Program-made: the position numbers and the translations under genes | From: JAWOLE01 sp035263845 | GTDB taxonomy: Bacteria; Acidobacteriota; Thermoanaerobaculia; UBA5066; Gp7-AA6 | NCBI GenBank assembly: GCA_035263845.1 | Contig: DATFQY010000125.1 | Coordinates: 1-64,000, forward strand | Direction: 5' to 3' | DNA: 64,000 nt | The notes under the pieces: generated by a model | Told to the model about the DNA's origin: nothing | The model's input: the letters and a program-made list of their open reading frames with translations, nothing else | Database searches by the model: none | Shown: positions 14,466 to 22,303 of the stretch, piece after piece | Layout of the letters: each line of letters begins with the position of its first letter | How positions within the stretch are numbered: the first letter of the stretch is position 1

Positions 14466-14918
14466 TCAGTCGGCGTCCTTCCACGCCCGCCGGAGGAACA
14501 CGATCTCGACGCCTTCCCGGCGCTCCCCGGGCGCGACGGTCACGTGGAGGCGCGCGGGATCGTCCGCTTGCGGGGTGACGACCGTGCGTCCCTCCAGGCG
14601 AAGGAGGAAGGCGTATTCCGCCGGGGCGAAGACCGTCAGTCGAAACCGGCCCTCCTGGTCGGTGACCGCGGGCGGCGGCCAGGGGATGTCCTTGCCGCGC
14701 GGCAGGGCGTAGACGGAGATCCCGGCGACCGCGGATCCGTCCTCGCCGACGACGCGTCCCTCGATCGTCGCCCGAGGGTTCTTGACGAGCCTGCGCGACT
14801 GCTCCGAGGGAGAGGGAGCCGAGGCGCAGGCGGCGGAGAGGACTCCGAGAACGCTCGCGAGGACGCCGGCGGCCGCGGCCCGCCGGCCGGATCGTCGCCG
14901 AAAGCGTGGCAAGATCAC
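14466..14918 (-). CDS. Putative lipoprotein with carboxypeptidase-regulatory-like domain
   Basis: The 150-residue exported protein has an Arg-rich n-region, a hydrophobic core and SAACAS, which could act as a weak lipobox. The rest is one beta-sandwich of the carboxypeptidase D regulatory type (IEGRVVGEDGSAVAGISVYA; TDQEGRFRLTV). Such domains are common on surface proteins of Bacteroidota and Acidobacteriota and have no catalytic role. The start is GTG 14918, 14 bases from the divergent OsmC start, so both genes share one short control region. Confidence 0.7.
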   Translation of the reverse strand: MILPRFRRRSGRRAAAAGVLASVLGVLSAACASAPSPSEQSRRLVKNPRATIEGRVVGEDGSAVAGISVYALPRGKDIPWPPPAVTDQEGRFRLTVFAPAEYAFLLRLEGRTVVTPQADDPARLHVTVAPGERREGVEIVFLRRAWKDAD

Positions 14919-14932
14919 TCCGGAGGGATCTT

Positions 14933-15385
14933 ATGGCGGGCGACGAAGTTCATCGCTTCACGGCGAGCGCCTCCTGGGTCGGCGACGGCCTGGGGTGCGG
15001 GAACGTGAAGCTTCCCCAGGGGGACGTTTCCTTCCCGATCGGCGGCTCGAAGAAGCTCGGGGGCTGCGGCGTCGGAGCCAACCCCGAGGAGATGTTCCTG
15101 GCCGCGGTCGCCGCCTGCTTCGTGAACACATGGGCGATCTTTCTTGGCAAGCTCAAGGTCCCGTACCCGCAGCCGTCGGTCCGGATCTCGGGAGACCTGG
15201 GTCCCGACCCCGCCGGGGGATTCAAGCTGCTGAAGGCGATCGTTTACGCAGTGGTCCCGACGTCCCTCCTGGCGTCGCAGCGCGAGCAGGTGGAGAAGAC
15301 GCTCACGCTCTCGGAGAAGTACTGCATCATCTCCAAGGTGGCGAAGGCCGCGATGCCGCTGGAAGTCGTCATCGAAGAAGCGTGA
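14933..15385 (+). CDS. OsmC/Ohr family peroxide-reducing protein
   Basis: A 150-residue OsmC-fold protein that would reduce organic hydroperoxides in the cytoplasm. Both redox cysteines are present: Cys62 in AAVAACFVNTW and Cys about 131 in SEKYCIISK. The layout (GGCGVGANPEEMFLAA, then the C-terminal MPLEVVIEEA) fits OsmC-like rather than classical Ohr. ATG 14933 has GGAGG 7 bases upstream. The last codon overlaps the smr start in GTGA. Confidence 0.88.
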   Translation: MAGDEVHRFTASASWVGDGLGCGNVKLPQGDVSFPIGGSKKLGGCGVGANPEEMFLAAVAACFVNTWAIFLGKLKVPYPQPSVRISGDLGPDPAGGFKLLKAIVYAVVPTSLLASQREQVEKTLTLSEKYCIISKVAKAAMPLEVVIEEA

Positions 15386-15657
15386 TCCCCGAAGTCCCGA
15401 TCGAGGATTCCTTCGATCTGCACTCGTTCCGGCCGGAGGACGTGAGGGACGCGCTGGCCGATTACCTGGAGGCCGCGCTGGAGAAGGGATACCGCGAGGT
15501 CCGGATCATCCACGGCAAGGGGATGGGAGTCCGCCGGGCCGAGGTCCGGCGATGGCTCTCATCGCACCCGGCCATCGTGGATTTCTTCGACGCGGGACCC
15601 GAGCGGGGAGGGTCCGGCGCCACGGTTGTGGTGTTGAAAGCTACTCGCCCAGGGTAA
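15382..15657 (+). CDS. Small Smr-domain protein
   Basis: The 91-residue protein is a stand-alone Smr domain, the endonuclease or nucleic-acid-binding module of the MutS2 C-terminus. It has DLHSFRPEDV (12-21) and IIHGKGMG (about 36-43), the two conserved Smr signatures. It starts at GTG 15382 inside the osmC stop (GTGA), so translation is coupled. In metagenomic genomes this small form often occurs alone; its target is unknown. Its 3' end overlaps the convergent zinc-ribbon gene by 17 bases. Confidence 0.88.
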   Translation: MIPEVPIEDSFDLHSFRPEDVRDALADYLEAALEKGYREVRIIHGKGMGVRRAEVRRWLSSHPAIVDFFDAGPERGGSGATVVVLKATRPG

Positions 15658-15916
15658 CGCGGAGGTCTCCTTCCCGGTCGGCGCTGACGGCGTCGGCCTT
15701 GCCGGGGACGGAGAGGGACTGGCCGCAGACGCAGGCGGTCATGAAGCCGCCGCCGGCGGCGAGCTCGGCGCGCGGCACGGAGAGCGCCCGGCCGTCGTTG
15801 ATCCCGCGCTCGGCGGCCCAGCGGCGCAGCGACCCGGAGATTCCCTGGGCGGACTCGGAGTAATTGACCGCGACCTGGCAGCGGCAGCCCGGGCACTCGA
15901 ACCAGTTGTATTTCAT
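15641..15916 (-). CDS. Small zinc-ribbon hypothetical protein
   Basis: A 91-residue protein of unknown function with two cysteine knuckles, CPGCRC (8-13) and ACVCG (about 61-65), which likely bind one zinc. The FECPGCRCQVAVNYSE opening is typical of zinc-ribbon proteins. The rest is short and polar. It lies 22 bases after the GGDEF gene start region's stop and is transcribed from the same strand after it, so it could be the distal gene of that unit. Confidence 0.6.
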   Translation of the reverse strand: MKYNWFECPGCRCQVAVNYSESAQGISGSLRRWAAERGINDGRALSVPRAELAAGGGFMTACVCGQSLSVPGKADAVSADREGDLRVTLGE

Positions 15917-15938
15917 GGGATGGCAAGCCTACCGAAAC

Positions 15939-17165
15939 TCAGTTGGGCTTGTCGTAGGGGGCGTTGGCGGCGCCGGCGCCGAAGGGCCGCTCGACGGTCG
16001 CGGCGCGCATCGTCTTGCGCGCCTTCTTCTTCTCGTACATGACCTTGTCGGCGATCTCGACGGCGGTGTCGAAGGGGACCCGGACGGAGTACGGAGTCAC
16101 TCCAATCGACGCCGACAGGAACTTCTTGTACGCCCGCGGGTCGTTGCGCGGCGACTTCCGCACCTCCTCGATCTTGGCCGGCAGCATGTAGAAGCGCCGG
16201 CGCGCGACCTCCTCATCCATTCCGGGCAGGACGACGAGGAACTCGTCGCCGCCCCAGCGGATGACGTAGTCGTCGCCGCGGATCAACTTCTTGATCGCCG
16301 CCGCGATCGTCCAGATGGCGTGGTCGCCCTCCTCGTGCCCCTCGTTGTCGTTGATGGACTTCAGGTCGTCCATGTCGATCAGGACGATCGAGCCTCCTGC
16401 CGGGTCGCGCGAGAGCGCGGGGCGGTTCTCCTCGAGGAAGAGCCGGTTGTAGGCCTCCGTCAGGGGATCGATCTGCGCGCGCTTGCGGGAGCGCAGCGTG
16501 TCGTCGCGGGCCCGGGCGTGGACGCTGGCGAGCTTGCGCTCGGTCTCCTCCATCGCCCAGATGATCAGGGCAATCCCGAAGAGCATCTCCAGCGCGAGGT
16601 CGTAGAAGCCGGTGTAGGCGAGGAACGAGTAGGTCCGGTCGTTGTTGGCCGCCGAGACCGCGAAAAGCACCACGTACGCGACGTGGAGGAGCGCGGTCAG
16701 GAAGGCCATCAACGCGCAGAGCGGGCGTCCGAGGCCCGGCAGACGGCTGCGCATCACGAGCACGGTCACGAGGAGCCACGCCACGGCGCCGATGGCCATG
16801 TGGATCGCGTAGAAAAGCGAGCCGGCGTGGGCAAAGAAAACGATCCCGAAGGAGACGGCGACCGAAACCAGCGCGGCCACGCCCAGCGGGCGGCCAAGCG
16901 GGGACTCTTGCGACATGCGGTCCGCCGCGACGAGGAGCGCGACGAAGTAGAGGACCTTCAAGTACTGGTACGGGAAGTTTCCGAAAGGAATGTCGATCTC
17001 GGCGAACGTGGCCAGCGAGGCGAGCGCGAAGAACAGGAAGAGCCAGGCGTAGCCCATCGCCTGGAGCACGCGGTCGCGGTTCTCGCGGGACACGTAGAGA
17101 AAGATCGCCGCGAGCATGCCGACGCCCGCCGTCTGCACGAAGAGGCCCAGGGTCGAGAACTGCAT
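15939..17165 (-). CDS. Membrane diguanylate cyclase (GGDEF)
   Basis: The 408-residue protein makes cyclic di-GMP. Residues 1-205 contain about seven hydrophobic segments, a membrane sensor of unknown ligand. After a short helical linker comes the GGDEF domain with DPLTEAYNR, IDMDDLKSIND and the intact active site WGGDEF (about 303-308). The inhibitory I-site RGDD is at the correct place five residues before the active site, so product inhibition is expected. It is the only c-di-GMP enzyme in the window, far from the polysaccharide locus it might influence. Confidence 0.92.
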   Translation of the reverse strand: MQFSTLGLFVQTAGVGMLAAIFLYVSRENRDRVLQAMGYAWLFLFFALASLATFAEIDIPFGNFPYQYLKVLYFVALLVAADRMSQESPLGRPLGVAALVSVAVSFGIVFFAHAGSLFYAIHMAIGAVAWLLVTVLVMRSRLPGLGRPLCALMAFLTALLHVAYVVLFAVSAANNDRTYSFLAYTGFYDLALEMLFGIALIIWAMEETERKLASVHARARDDTLRSRKRAQIDPLTEAYNRLFLEENRPALSRDPAGGSIVLIDMDDLKSINDNEGHEEGDHAIWTIAAAIKKLIRGDDYVIRWGGDEFLVVLPGMDEEVARRRFYMLPAKIEEVRKSPRNDPRAYKKFLSASIGVTPYSVRVPFDTAVEIADKVMYEKKKARKTMRAATVERPFGAGAANAPYDKPN

Positions 17166-17225
17166 GGGGGATGGAGGGGTTCAGTTTATCAGGTCGGCGC
17201 CGTCCAACGCTTCCGCGCGACGGGC

Positions 17226-17981
17226 TCAGCGGTTCAGGCGCGCGCCGGCGCGGCGCCAGGCCCTGTCGGGCCCGGAGACTTCACAGGCGTAACCGCCCTT
17301 CGGATCGGGCCGGCAGCGCACGGGTGTCTCATGAAACGAATCGGGGCCCCGCAGGCGGATCGCGAAAGAGGGCGCCGAGCCGTCGCGCGGAAGGAGCAGC
17401 ACGTCCGTTCCCGACGGGGCGCGCGGGATGCTCAGGAAGAAGTCCTTTCCGCCGAGCCGGACGGCCGCGGGCCTGCCGCCCGCGGGGGCCGCCTCGAGGC
17501 GCCGTCCCTCGACGTCCCAGGTTCCCGGAAGGTATTCCTCGACGAGCTCCTGCTCGGCGCTGGTGTAGACACGCAGCGAGGTCTCGGTGACGCGCGCCAT
17601 GGCGACGAACGTTTGGTCGAGCCCGCCGTCCATTCCCTGGACCTCCGCCTCGAAAGGGGCGTCGCCCGCCAGCGCGACTCGCACGCAGGCCCCCCTCGGT
17701 CCCGCGACGAGAGTTCTCTCCCGCGGCCCCGCGCCCCGGGAGACCGAGACGACCGGGAGCGTTTCCTTCCGCGAAGCTTCTTCGAGCACGACGTCGAAGA
17801 TCCCTTCCGCCCGGTCCGCGACGATCGTCAGGCGCGGCCCTTCCCGGATCGGCGAAAGATCGAACCGCGCGTCCAACCTCTCCAGCGCCGCGCGCGGATA
17901 AAGACTGACGGTGCGCCAGGCTGGGATATCGAGCGGTTCACCTGACGCCATCGTTGCGAGTAGCAGGAGGATCGCGGTCAT
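17226..17981 (-). CDS. Secreted protein of unknown function
   Basis: A 251-residue protein with a signal peptide (MTAILLLLATMASGEP) and no family I recognise. The mature part is beta-rich with two cysteines near the C-terminus (VRCRPDPKGGYACEV) that could form a disulfide. I chose ATG 17981; the longer frame from 18014 would start with SALITNHKLA, which is simply the translation of the inverted repeat at 17991-18041. No Shine-Dalgarno is visible. It is a lone gene ending 61 bases before the GGDEF start. Confidence 0.6.
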   Translation of the reverse strand: MTAILLLLATMASGEPLDIPAWRTVSLYPRAALERLDARFDLSPIREGPRLTIVADRAEGIFDVVLEEASRKETLPVVSVSRGAGPRERTLVAGPRGACVRVALAGDAPFEAEVQGMDGGLDQTFVAMARVTETSLRVYTSAEQELVEEYLPGTWDVEGRRLEAAPAGGRPAAVRLGGKDFFLSIPRAPSGTDVLLLPRDGSAPSFAIRLRGPDSFHETPVRCRPDPKGGYACEVSGPDRAWRRAGARLNR

Positions 17982-17990
17982 TGCCAATTT

Positions 17991-18041
17991 GTGATTTGTG
18001 ATCAGGGCGGACAAGTCCTTTCAGTCCTGATCACAAATCAC
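17991..18041. repeat. AT-rich inverted repeat between divergent genes
   Basis: GTGATTTGTGATCAGG (17991-18006) and CCTGATCACAAATCAC (18026-18041) are perfect 16-bp arms around a 19-base loop. CAATCAGCAATCACAAATTC continues to 18062 as direct copies. It lies between the secreted-protein and zinc-peptidase starts, in contrast to the GC-rich surroundings, and probably carries or displaces the promoters of both. Confidence 0.85.
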
Positions 18042-18070
18042 CAATCAGCAATCACAAATTCTTCTCTCTC

Positions 18071-19108
18071 ATGCTACCCTTCAGAGGAGCGCCGTTGCAG
18101 GCATTCGAAAAAGCGCCTCCCGACGTCCAGGAAATCCTCGCCAAGCCCATCAAGGAGCTCGGCCTCAAGCTCGAAGGCTCGCCGCTCGAGCGTTTCGTCC
18201 AGCGCCTCTACCGCGAGCTCGACCGGAAGGGCCTGAAGAAGTTTCGCCCAATCTGTTACCTGACCGACGAGTGGGGGTGCCCGTCGGGAGAGCCGGTGAT
18301 CGGGATCCCGTTCTACCTCGCCAACCCCAAGCTCGCCCGCCTCGAGAAGGAGATGAACGACCTCGAAGACGAGCGCGAGATCATGCTCTACCTCCGCCAC
18401 GAGGCGGGCCACGCCTTCAACTACGCCTACGAGCTCTACAAGATGCCCGAGTGGCGCGACCTCTTCGGCCCTTTCCGGCGCCCGTACCGCGACAGCTACC
18501 GGCCGATCCCGTTCTCCCGCCAGTTTGTCCGCCACATCGCGGGCTGGTACGCGCAGAAGCATCCCGACGAGGACTTCGCCGAGACCTTCGCGGTGTGGCT
18601 CACGCCCCGCTCCAACTGGCGGAAGAAGTACAAGGGCTGGGGCGCGCTGGCGAAGCTGCGGTACGTGGATCGGATGGCGAAGAAGTTCCGCGACGCCGAG
18701 CCCCTCCGGCCCCAGGGCGCCACCGACGTCACCGTCGAGGAGATGGAGACGACCGTCGCCGACTTCTACAGCAAGGCGCTCGAGGAGCAGCAGGCCCGGA
18801 TGGAGCTGCCGCTCGACACGGACCTCGCCGACATCTTCAAGGTCTCCCGCCGGCGCCGCAAGGGAGTCCGGCCGGCAGTGGACCTGGTCAAGGAGAACCG
18901 GAAAGCGATCGTGGACAAGGTCGCGTACTGGACCGGCGTCCAGAGGCCCGTCGTCAAGAAGCTCGTCGAGTCGATCGCCGCCCGGGTCGGCGAGCTCGGC
19001 CTCTACTCCGATATCCGGATGGAGCGCGACCACTTGACTGAGCTCGTGGCCTACGCGACGGCGCTCGCGATGAACTACCTGACGCGCGGAAAGTTCGTGC
19101 AGCCGTGA
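18071..19108 (+). CDS. Putative zinc-binding metallopeptidase
   Basis: The 345-residue cytoplasmic protein has the metalloprotease motif HEAGH (110-114), a form of HExxH, with EDFAETFAVWL about 57 residues later supplying the likely third ligand, as in minigluzincin-type peptidases. It has no signal peptide. The family is known only as putative zinc-binding metallopeptidase. The next gene, 10 bases on, encodes an ATP-grasp ligase, so the two probably act together on a peptide or amino-acid-like substrate; this is inference from neighbourhood. The start ATG has no clear Shine-Dalgarno because the AT-rich repeat ends just upstream. Confidence 0.8.
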   Translation: MLPFRGAPLQAFEKAPPDVQEILAKPIKELGLKLEGSPLERFVQRLYRELDRKGLKKFRPICYLTDEWGCPSGEPVIGIPFYLANPKLARLEKEMNDLEDEREIMLYLRHEAGHAFNYAYELYKMPEWRDLFGPFRRPYRDSYRPIPFSRQFVRHIAGWYAQKHPDEDFAETFAVWLTPRSNWRKKYKGWGALAKLRYVDRMAKKFRDAEPLRPQGATDVTVEEMETTVADFYSKALEEQQARMELPLDTDLADIFKVSRRRRKGVRPAVDLVKENRKAIVDKVAYWTGVQRPVVKKLVESIAARVGELGLYSDIRMERDHLTELVAYATALAMNYLTRGKFVQP

Positions 19109-19118
19109 GGACGACGCG

Positions 19119-20162
19119 ATGAACGCCGCAACGAAATCGAAAGTCCTGGTCCTCTACGACGCGTGGGAGGACACCTCGCCCGAGCCCGGGCCGCCGCCGC
19201 CGGAGAAGCCCGCTCGCAAGAGGAAAAAGAAGAAAGAGAAGCCGGACCGCGAGGAGATCTTCGAGGCGCTGACCAAGCTCGGGTACGAGCCCTCGTACCA
19301 CGTGCTCGACGGCCGTCCGCAGTCGCTGACGTCGCTGGCGAGGGCGGAGGGCGACCTCGTCTTCAACCTGACCGAGTCGTACGCCGGCGACGACACCATG
19401 GACATGAACATCGCGGCGTACCTGGACCTATGCGGCCGCTCGTACACGGGCGCGGGGCCGCACGCGCTGTACCTCGCCCAGGACAAGGCGCTCGCCAAGA
19501 AGATCTTCGCGTTCCACGGGATCAAGACGCCGTACTTCGCGACGTCCTACAAGGGGAAGCTCGACCACTCCCACGACATCTCCTTCCCGTTGATCGTCAA
19601 GCCGACCAACGAGGACGGCTCGATCGGCATCGACACAACCTCGGTCGTGGAGAGCGTCAAGGAGCTGATGGAGAAGATCCACTACGTCCACGAGGAGTTC
19701 GACTCGCCGGCCCTGATCGAGGAGTACATCGAGGGGCGCGAGATCTACGCCGCCGTCCTCGGAAACGAGAGCCCGGAGGTGCTGCCGTTGGTCGAGCTCG
19801 ACCTCTCCAAGCTCCCCGAGGGGACGCCGCGGATCGCCGGCACCGAAGTCAAGTGGGAGAAGGAGACCGAAGCCTACAAGGTCACGAAGGCTGCGCCTGT
19901 CGAGGACGTGCCCGAGGCCACGATCAAGCGGCTGTCCGACACGGCGCTCGCGGCCTACCAGGCGCTGAAGCTGCGCGATTACGGCCGCATCGACATGCGT
20001 CTCTCGAGGAAGGGCGAGGTCTTCGTCATCGAGGCCAACCCCAACCCCTGGCTCTCCAGCGGCGCGGAATTCGTCATGGCCGCGCGCAAGGCCGGCCGCT
20101 CGTACACGCAGTTGATCGGCGAGATCGTGGACCTCGCGAAGGCCCGCTACTCCGTCTCCTGA
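19119..20162 (+). CDS. ATP-grasp ligase, D-Ala-D-Ala ligase-like
   Basis: The 347-residue ATP-grasp enzyme couples ATP hydrolysis to an acyl-phosphate ligation. Recognisable parts are LVFNLTES, the switch to the ATP-grasp fold (PLIVKPTNEDGSIGI), IEEYIEGREIYAAVL and the metal-binding FVIEANPNPWLS. It resembles D-alanine-D-alanine ligase, but residues about 22-47 form a Pro-then-Lys-rich insertion (PPPPEKPARKRKKKKEKP) not found in that enzyme, and it is paired with a zinc peptidase rather than with mur genes. The substrate is therefore unknown. Confidence 0.82.
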   Translation: MNAATKSKVLVLYDAWEDTSPEPGPPPPEKPARKRKKKKEKPDREEIFEALTKLGYEPSYHVLDGRPQSLTSLARAEGDLVFNLTESYAGDDTMDMNIAAYLDLCGRSYTGAGPHALYLAQDKALAKKIFAFHGIKTPYFATSYKGKLDHSHDISFPLIVKPTNEDGSIGIDTTSVVESVKELMEKIHYVHEEFDSPALIEEYIEGREIYAAVLGNESPEVLPLVELDLSKLPEGTPRIAGTEVKWEKETEAYKVTKAAPVEDVPEATIKRLSDTALAAYQALKLRDYGRIDMRLSRKGEVFVIEANPNPWLSSGAEFVMAARKAGRSYTQLIGEIVDLAKARYSVS

Positions 20163-20431
20163 CCGTCGCTACGGCTGCGCGCTGGATCTGCGCCTTCGGC
20201 GCACCGGCGGACGGCTCGGCCAAAGGGCCTCGACCGTCCGCCTGCCCCCATCGCTCCGCCTCCGCTCCCGCGGCGAAAGGCTCCTCCTCGCTTTCGCTCG
20301 GAGACTCCTTCCGCCGCGAACGAAAGCAACGGCGCGCTGCGCGCGCGCCAGGCGCCGTAAGGTAAGGGCCTGCCCTTCCGCCCGGTCGGATTCCCTGCGG
20401 ATAGAATTCGGGCGAATCGAGGAGAGATCCC
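20163..20431. other. Intergenic stretch with palindromes, before chalcone-isomerase-like gene
   Basis: GGCGGACGG (20206-20214) and CCGTCCGCC (20234-20242) form a perfect 9-bp stem with an inner GGCC pairing; further imperfect palindromes (GCTACGGCTGCGCGC, GCGCGCTGCGCGCGC) follow. No T-tract marks a standard terminator. No convincing gene is seen. The far end holds the promoter and ribosome site of the next gene. Confidence 0.65.
20402..20407 (+). promoter_or_regulatory. Candidate -10 box TAGAAT, leadered gene
   Basis: TAGAAT lies 24 bases before ATG 20432, with GAGGAGAG (20419-20426) as Shine-Dalgarno between them. Here the same -10 sequence serves a normal leadered mRNA, in contrast to the 6-base spacing at 10934 and 22310. 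Confidence 0.45.
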
Positions 20432-20992
20432 ATGAAGACAAGAGCTGCCGTCTTGCTCGTCCTCTTCTTCGCCGCCGCCGCCGCGCTCGTCTCGGGCAAG
20501 GAAGTCGCCGGGGTCACGATGCCCGACAGCGTCACCGTCGCGGGGAAGACCCTGAAGCTGAACGGAATGGGCCTCCGCAAGAAGCTGATGTTCAAGGTGT
20601 ACGTCGCCGGCCTCTACGTCGAGACTCCGACGAACGCGGCCGAGGCCATCGTCACCTCCGACCAGGTCAAGCGCATGGATCTCCACGTCCTGCGCAACTT
20701 GAAGGCGTCGCAGGTCACCGAGGCGATCGAGGAGGGCTTCGAGAAGAACTCCAAGTCCCGGATGGCGGCGCTCTCCGACCGATTGAAGAAGTTCAGCTCG
20801 TTCTTCTCGGACGTTGCCGAGGGTGACCAGATCTCGATGGCCTACGTCCCCGGCAAGGGAACCACCGTCTCGATCAAGGGAGCCGAGAAGGGCACCGTCG
20901 AGGGGAAGGACTTTTCCGATGCGCTCTTCTCGGTCTGGCTCGGCCCCAGCCCCGTCCAGGAGGACCTGAAGAAGGGCCTCGTCGGCGGCTGA
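20432..20992 (+). CDS. Secreted chalcone-isomerase-like protein
   Basis: The 186-residue exported protein has a signal peptide (residues 1-22) and a chalcone isomerase-like domain (PF16036 type): VTVAGKTLKLNGMGLRKK, FKVYVAGLYVE, and a helical middle part. Bacterial members are periplasmic and not known to act on flavonoids; a fatty-acid-binding role has been proposed for the fold. GAGGAG lies 7 bases before the ATG. It is convergent with the halogenase-like gene, 9 bases apart. Confidence 0.83.
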   Translation: MKTRAAVLLVLFFAAAAALVSGKEVAGVTMPDSVTVAGKTLKLNGMGLRKKLMFKVYVAGLYVETPTNAAEAIVTSDQVKRMDLHVLRNLKASQVTEAIEEGFEKNSKSRMAALSDRLKKFSSFFSDVAEGDQISMAYVPGKGTTVSIKGAEKGTVEGKDFSDALFSVWLGPSPVQEDLKKGLVGG

Positions 20993-21001
20993 CGCCGGCC
21001 C

Positions 21002-22303
21002 TCAGGCGGCGTCGGCGCGGGCGCGCGCGGACTCCGGGCTCCCGGCGAACCGGCCGCGGATCCTCCTCTGGAACCTGTCGAACCCGATCCCGAAGAACAT
21101 CAGCTTCATCCAGAAGCGCGCGCGCCAGGGGATTCTTTCGACGCCGCCGGCGAGAGTGCTGGTGACCGCGGCCCGCATCGCATCGAACGGATCCTTCGAG
21201 CAGAACGCCTCGAAGAAGACGGGGTCGTAGAAGGCGTAGACGAACGTCCGGAAGCGGGCGAAGAGCTTGTTGGCTTCCCTCTCGTAGCCACGGAAGTCCG
21301 ACGCGTCCACGCGGCCCCGTCGCGCGAGCGCCCGGTCGATGGCCTCGGCCGCCCGCATCCCGGTCGCCATCGCGAGAAAGACGCCGGTCGAAAACACGGG
21401 ATCGAGGAACGTCGCGGCGTCGCCGATCAGGACGTACCCGTCGCCGGCGAGCCTGGCGGACGCCGCGGAGTAGTCGGAGATGCCGAAGACCTTGGAAGTG
21501 CGGCGCCCTCCGCCGAGAAGCTCGGGCATCCGCGCGTTCCTCGCGATCAGCCGCTCGAACTTCGCCTCCAGGCCTTCCCCCTCGGGGCCGCGCGTCAGGA
21601 CCGGGTCGAACACCGCGCCGACGCTGGAAGTCCCATCGGAGAACGGGATGATCCAGTACCAGACGCCGTCGTCGATGGGCAGGAGGATGTCGCCCGCCTC
21701 CCTTCCCGGGGGACGAGGGACCCCCTCGTAGTGCGCGAAGACGGCCGCCCGCTTCAGCTTCCGGTCGAAGCGGCGCGTCCCGAGCTTTCCCGAGAGGAAC
21801 GCCGACTGCCCGGAGGCGTCCACGACGACCTTCGCGCGGACCTCCCGGTCTTCGCCGCCCCGCTCTCGGACGACGACCCCGACCGCGCGTCCGCCTTCGA
21901 AGAGAACGTCGCGGACCGGGGCCTCCTCCCGCACGGCGGCCCCGCAGGATTCGGCGTGGCGAAGCAGCAGGTCGTCGAACTCCGAGCGCTTGACGTGGTA
22001 CGCCATCGGGTGCCTGTCGTCCCAGGCGTTCTCGAAGACGACGGGACGGGTCCCGCCCGTCTGCTCGTTCCAGAAGAACGCCCCGTACTTCTCCTGGAAG
22101 CCGGCCTGCCGGACTTTTTCCGCGACGCCCAGCTTCTCGAAGATCGGAAGGTTGAACGGGAGGAGCGACTCGCCGACGTGGAACCGGGGGAACTTCTCCT
22201 TCTCCAGCACGGCGACCGACCGGCCGGCGCGGGCGAGCATCGCGGCGACAGTCGAGCCCGCGGGGCCGCCGCCGATGACGACCGCATCGTAGAATTCGGG
22301 CAT
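21002..22303 (-). CDS. FAD-dependent halogenase-like oxidoreductase
   Basis: The 433-residue flavoprotein has an N-terminal FAD-binding GGGPAGST (11-18) and VGESLLPFNLPIFEKLG, plus WYWIIP (about 213-218), which fits the WxWxIP signature of flavin-dependent halogenases. The late FAD motif is VLIGDAATFLDPVFSTG. Halogenases of this type chlorinate or brominate aromatic substrates with reduced FAD; some relatives are hydroxylases. It stands alone, with no biosynthetic cluster or flavin reductase beside it. ATG 22303 has TAGAAT 6 bases upstream and no Shine-Dalgarno. Confidence 0.78.
   Translation of the reverse strand: MPEFYDAVVIGGGPAGSTVAAMLARAGRSVAVLEKEKFPRFHVGESLLPFNLPIFEKLGVAEKVRQAGFQEKYGAFFWNEQTGGTRPVVFENAWDDRHPMAYHVKRSEFDDLLLRHAESCGAAVREEAPVRDVLFEGGRAVGVVVRERGGEDREVRAKVVVDASGQSAFLSGKLGTRRFDRKLKRAAVFAHYEGVPRPPGREAGDILLPIDDGVWYWIIPFSDGTSSVGAVFDPVLTRGPEGEGLEAKFERLIARNARMPELLGGGRRTSKVFGISDYSAASARLAGDGYVLIGDAATFLDPVFSTGVFLAMATGMRAAEAIDRALARRGRVDASDFRGYEREANKLFARFRTFVYAFYDPVFFEAFCSKDPFDAMRAAVTSTLAGGVERIPWRARFWMKLMFFGIGFDRFQRRIRGRFAGSPESARARADAA
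22290..22295 (+). promoter_or_regulatory. Candidate -10 box TAGAAT of ABC operon
   Basis: TAGAAT lies 7 bases before the TTG at 22303 and inside the first codons of the divergent halogenase gene. Transcription from it would start at about the TTG, giving a leaderless mRNA. Confidence 0.45.
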
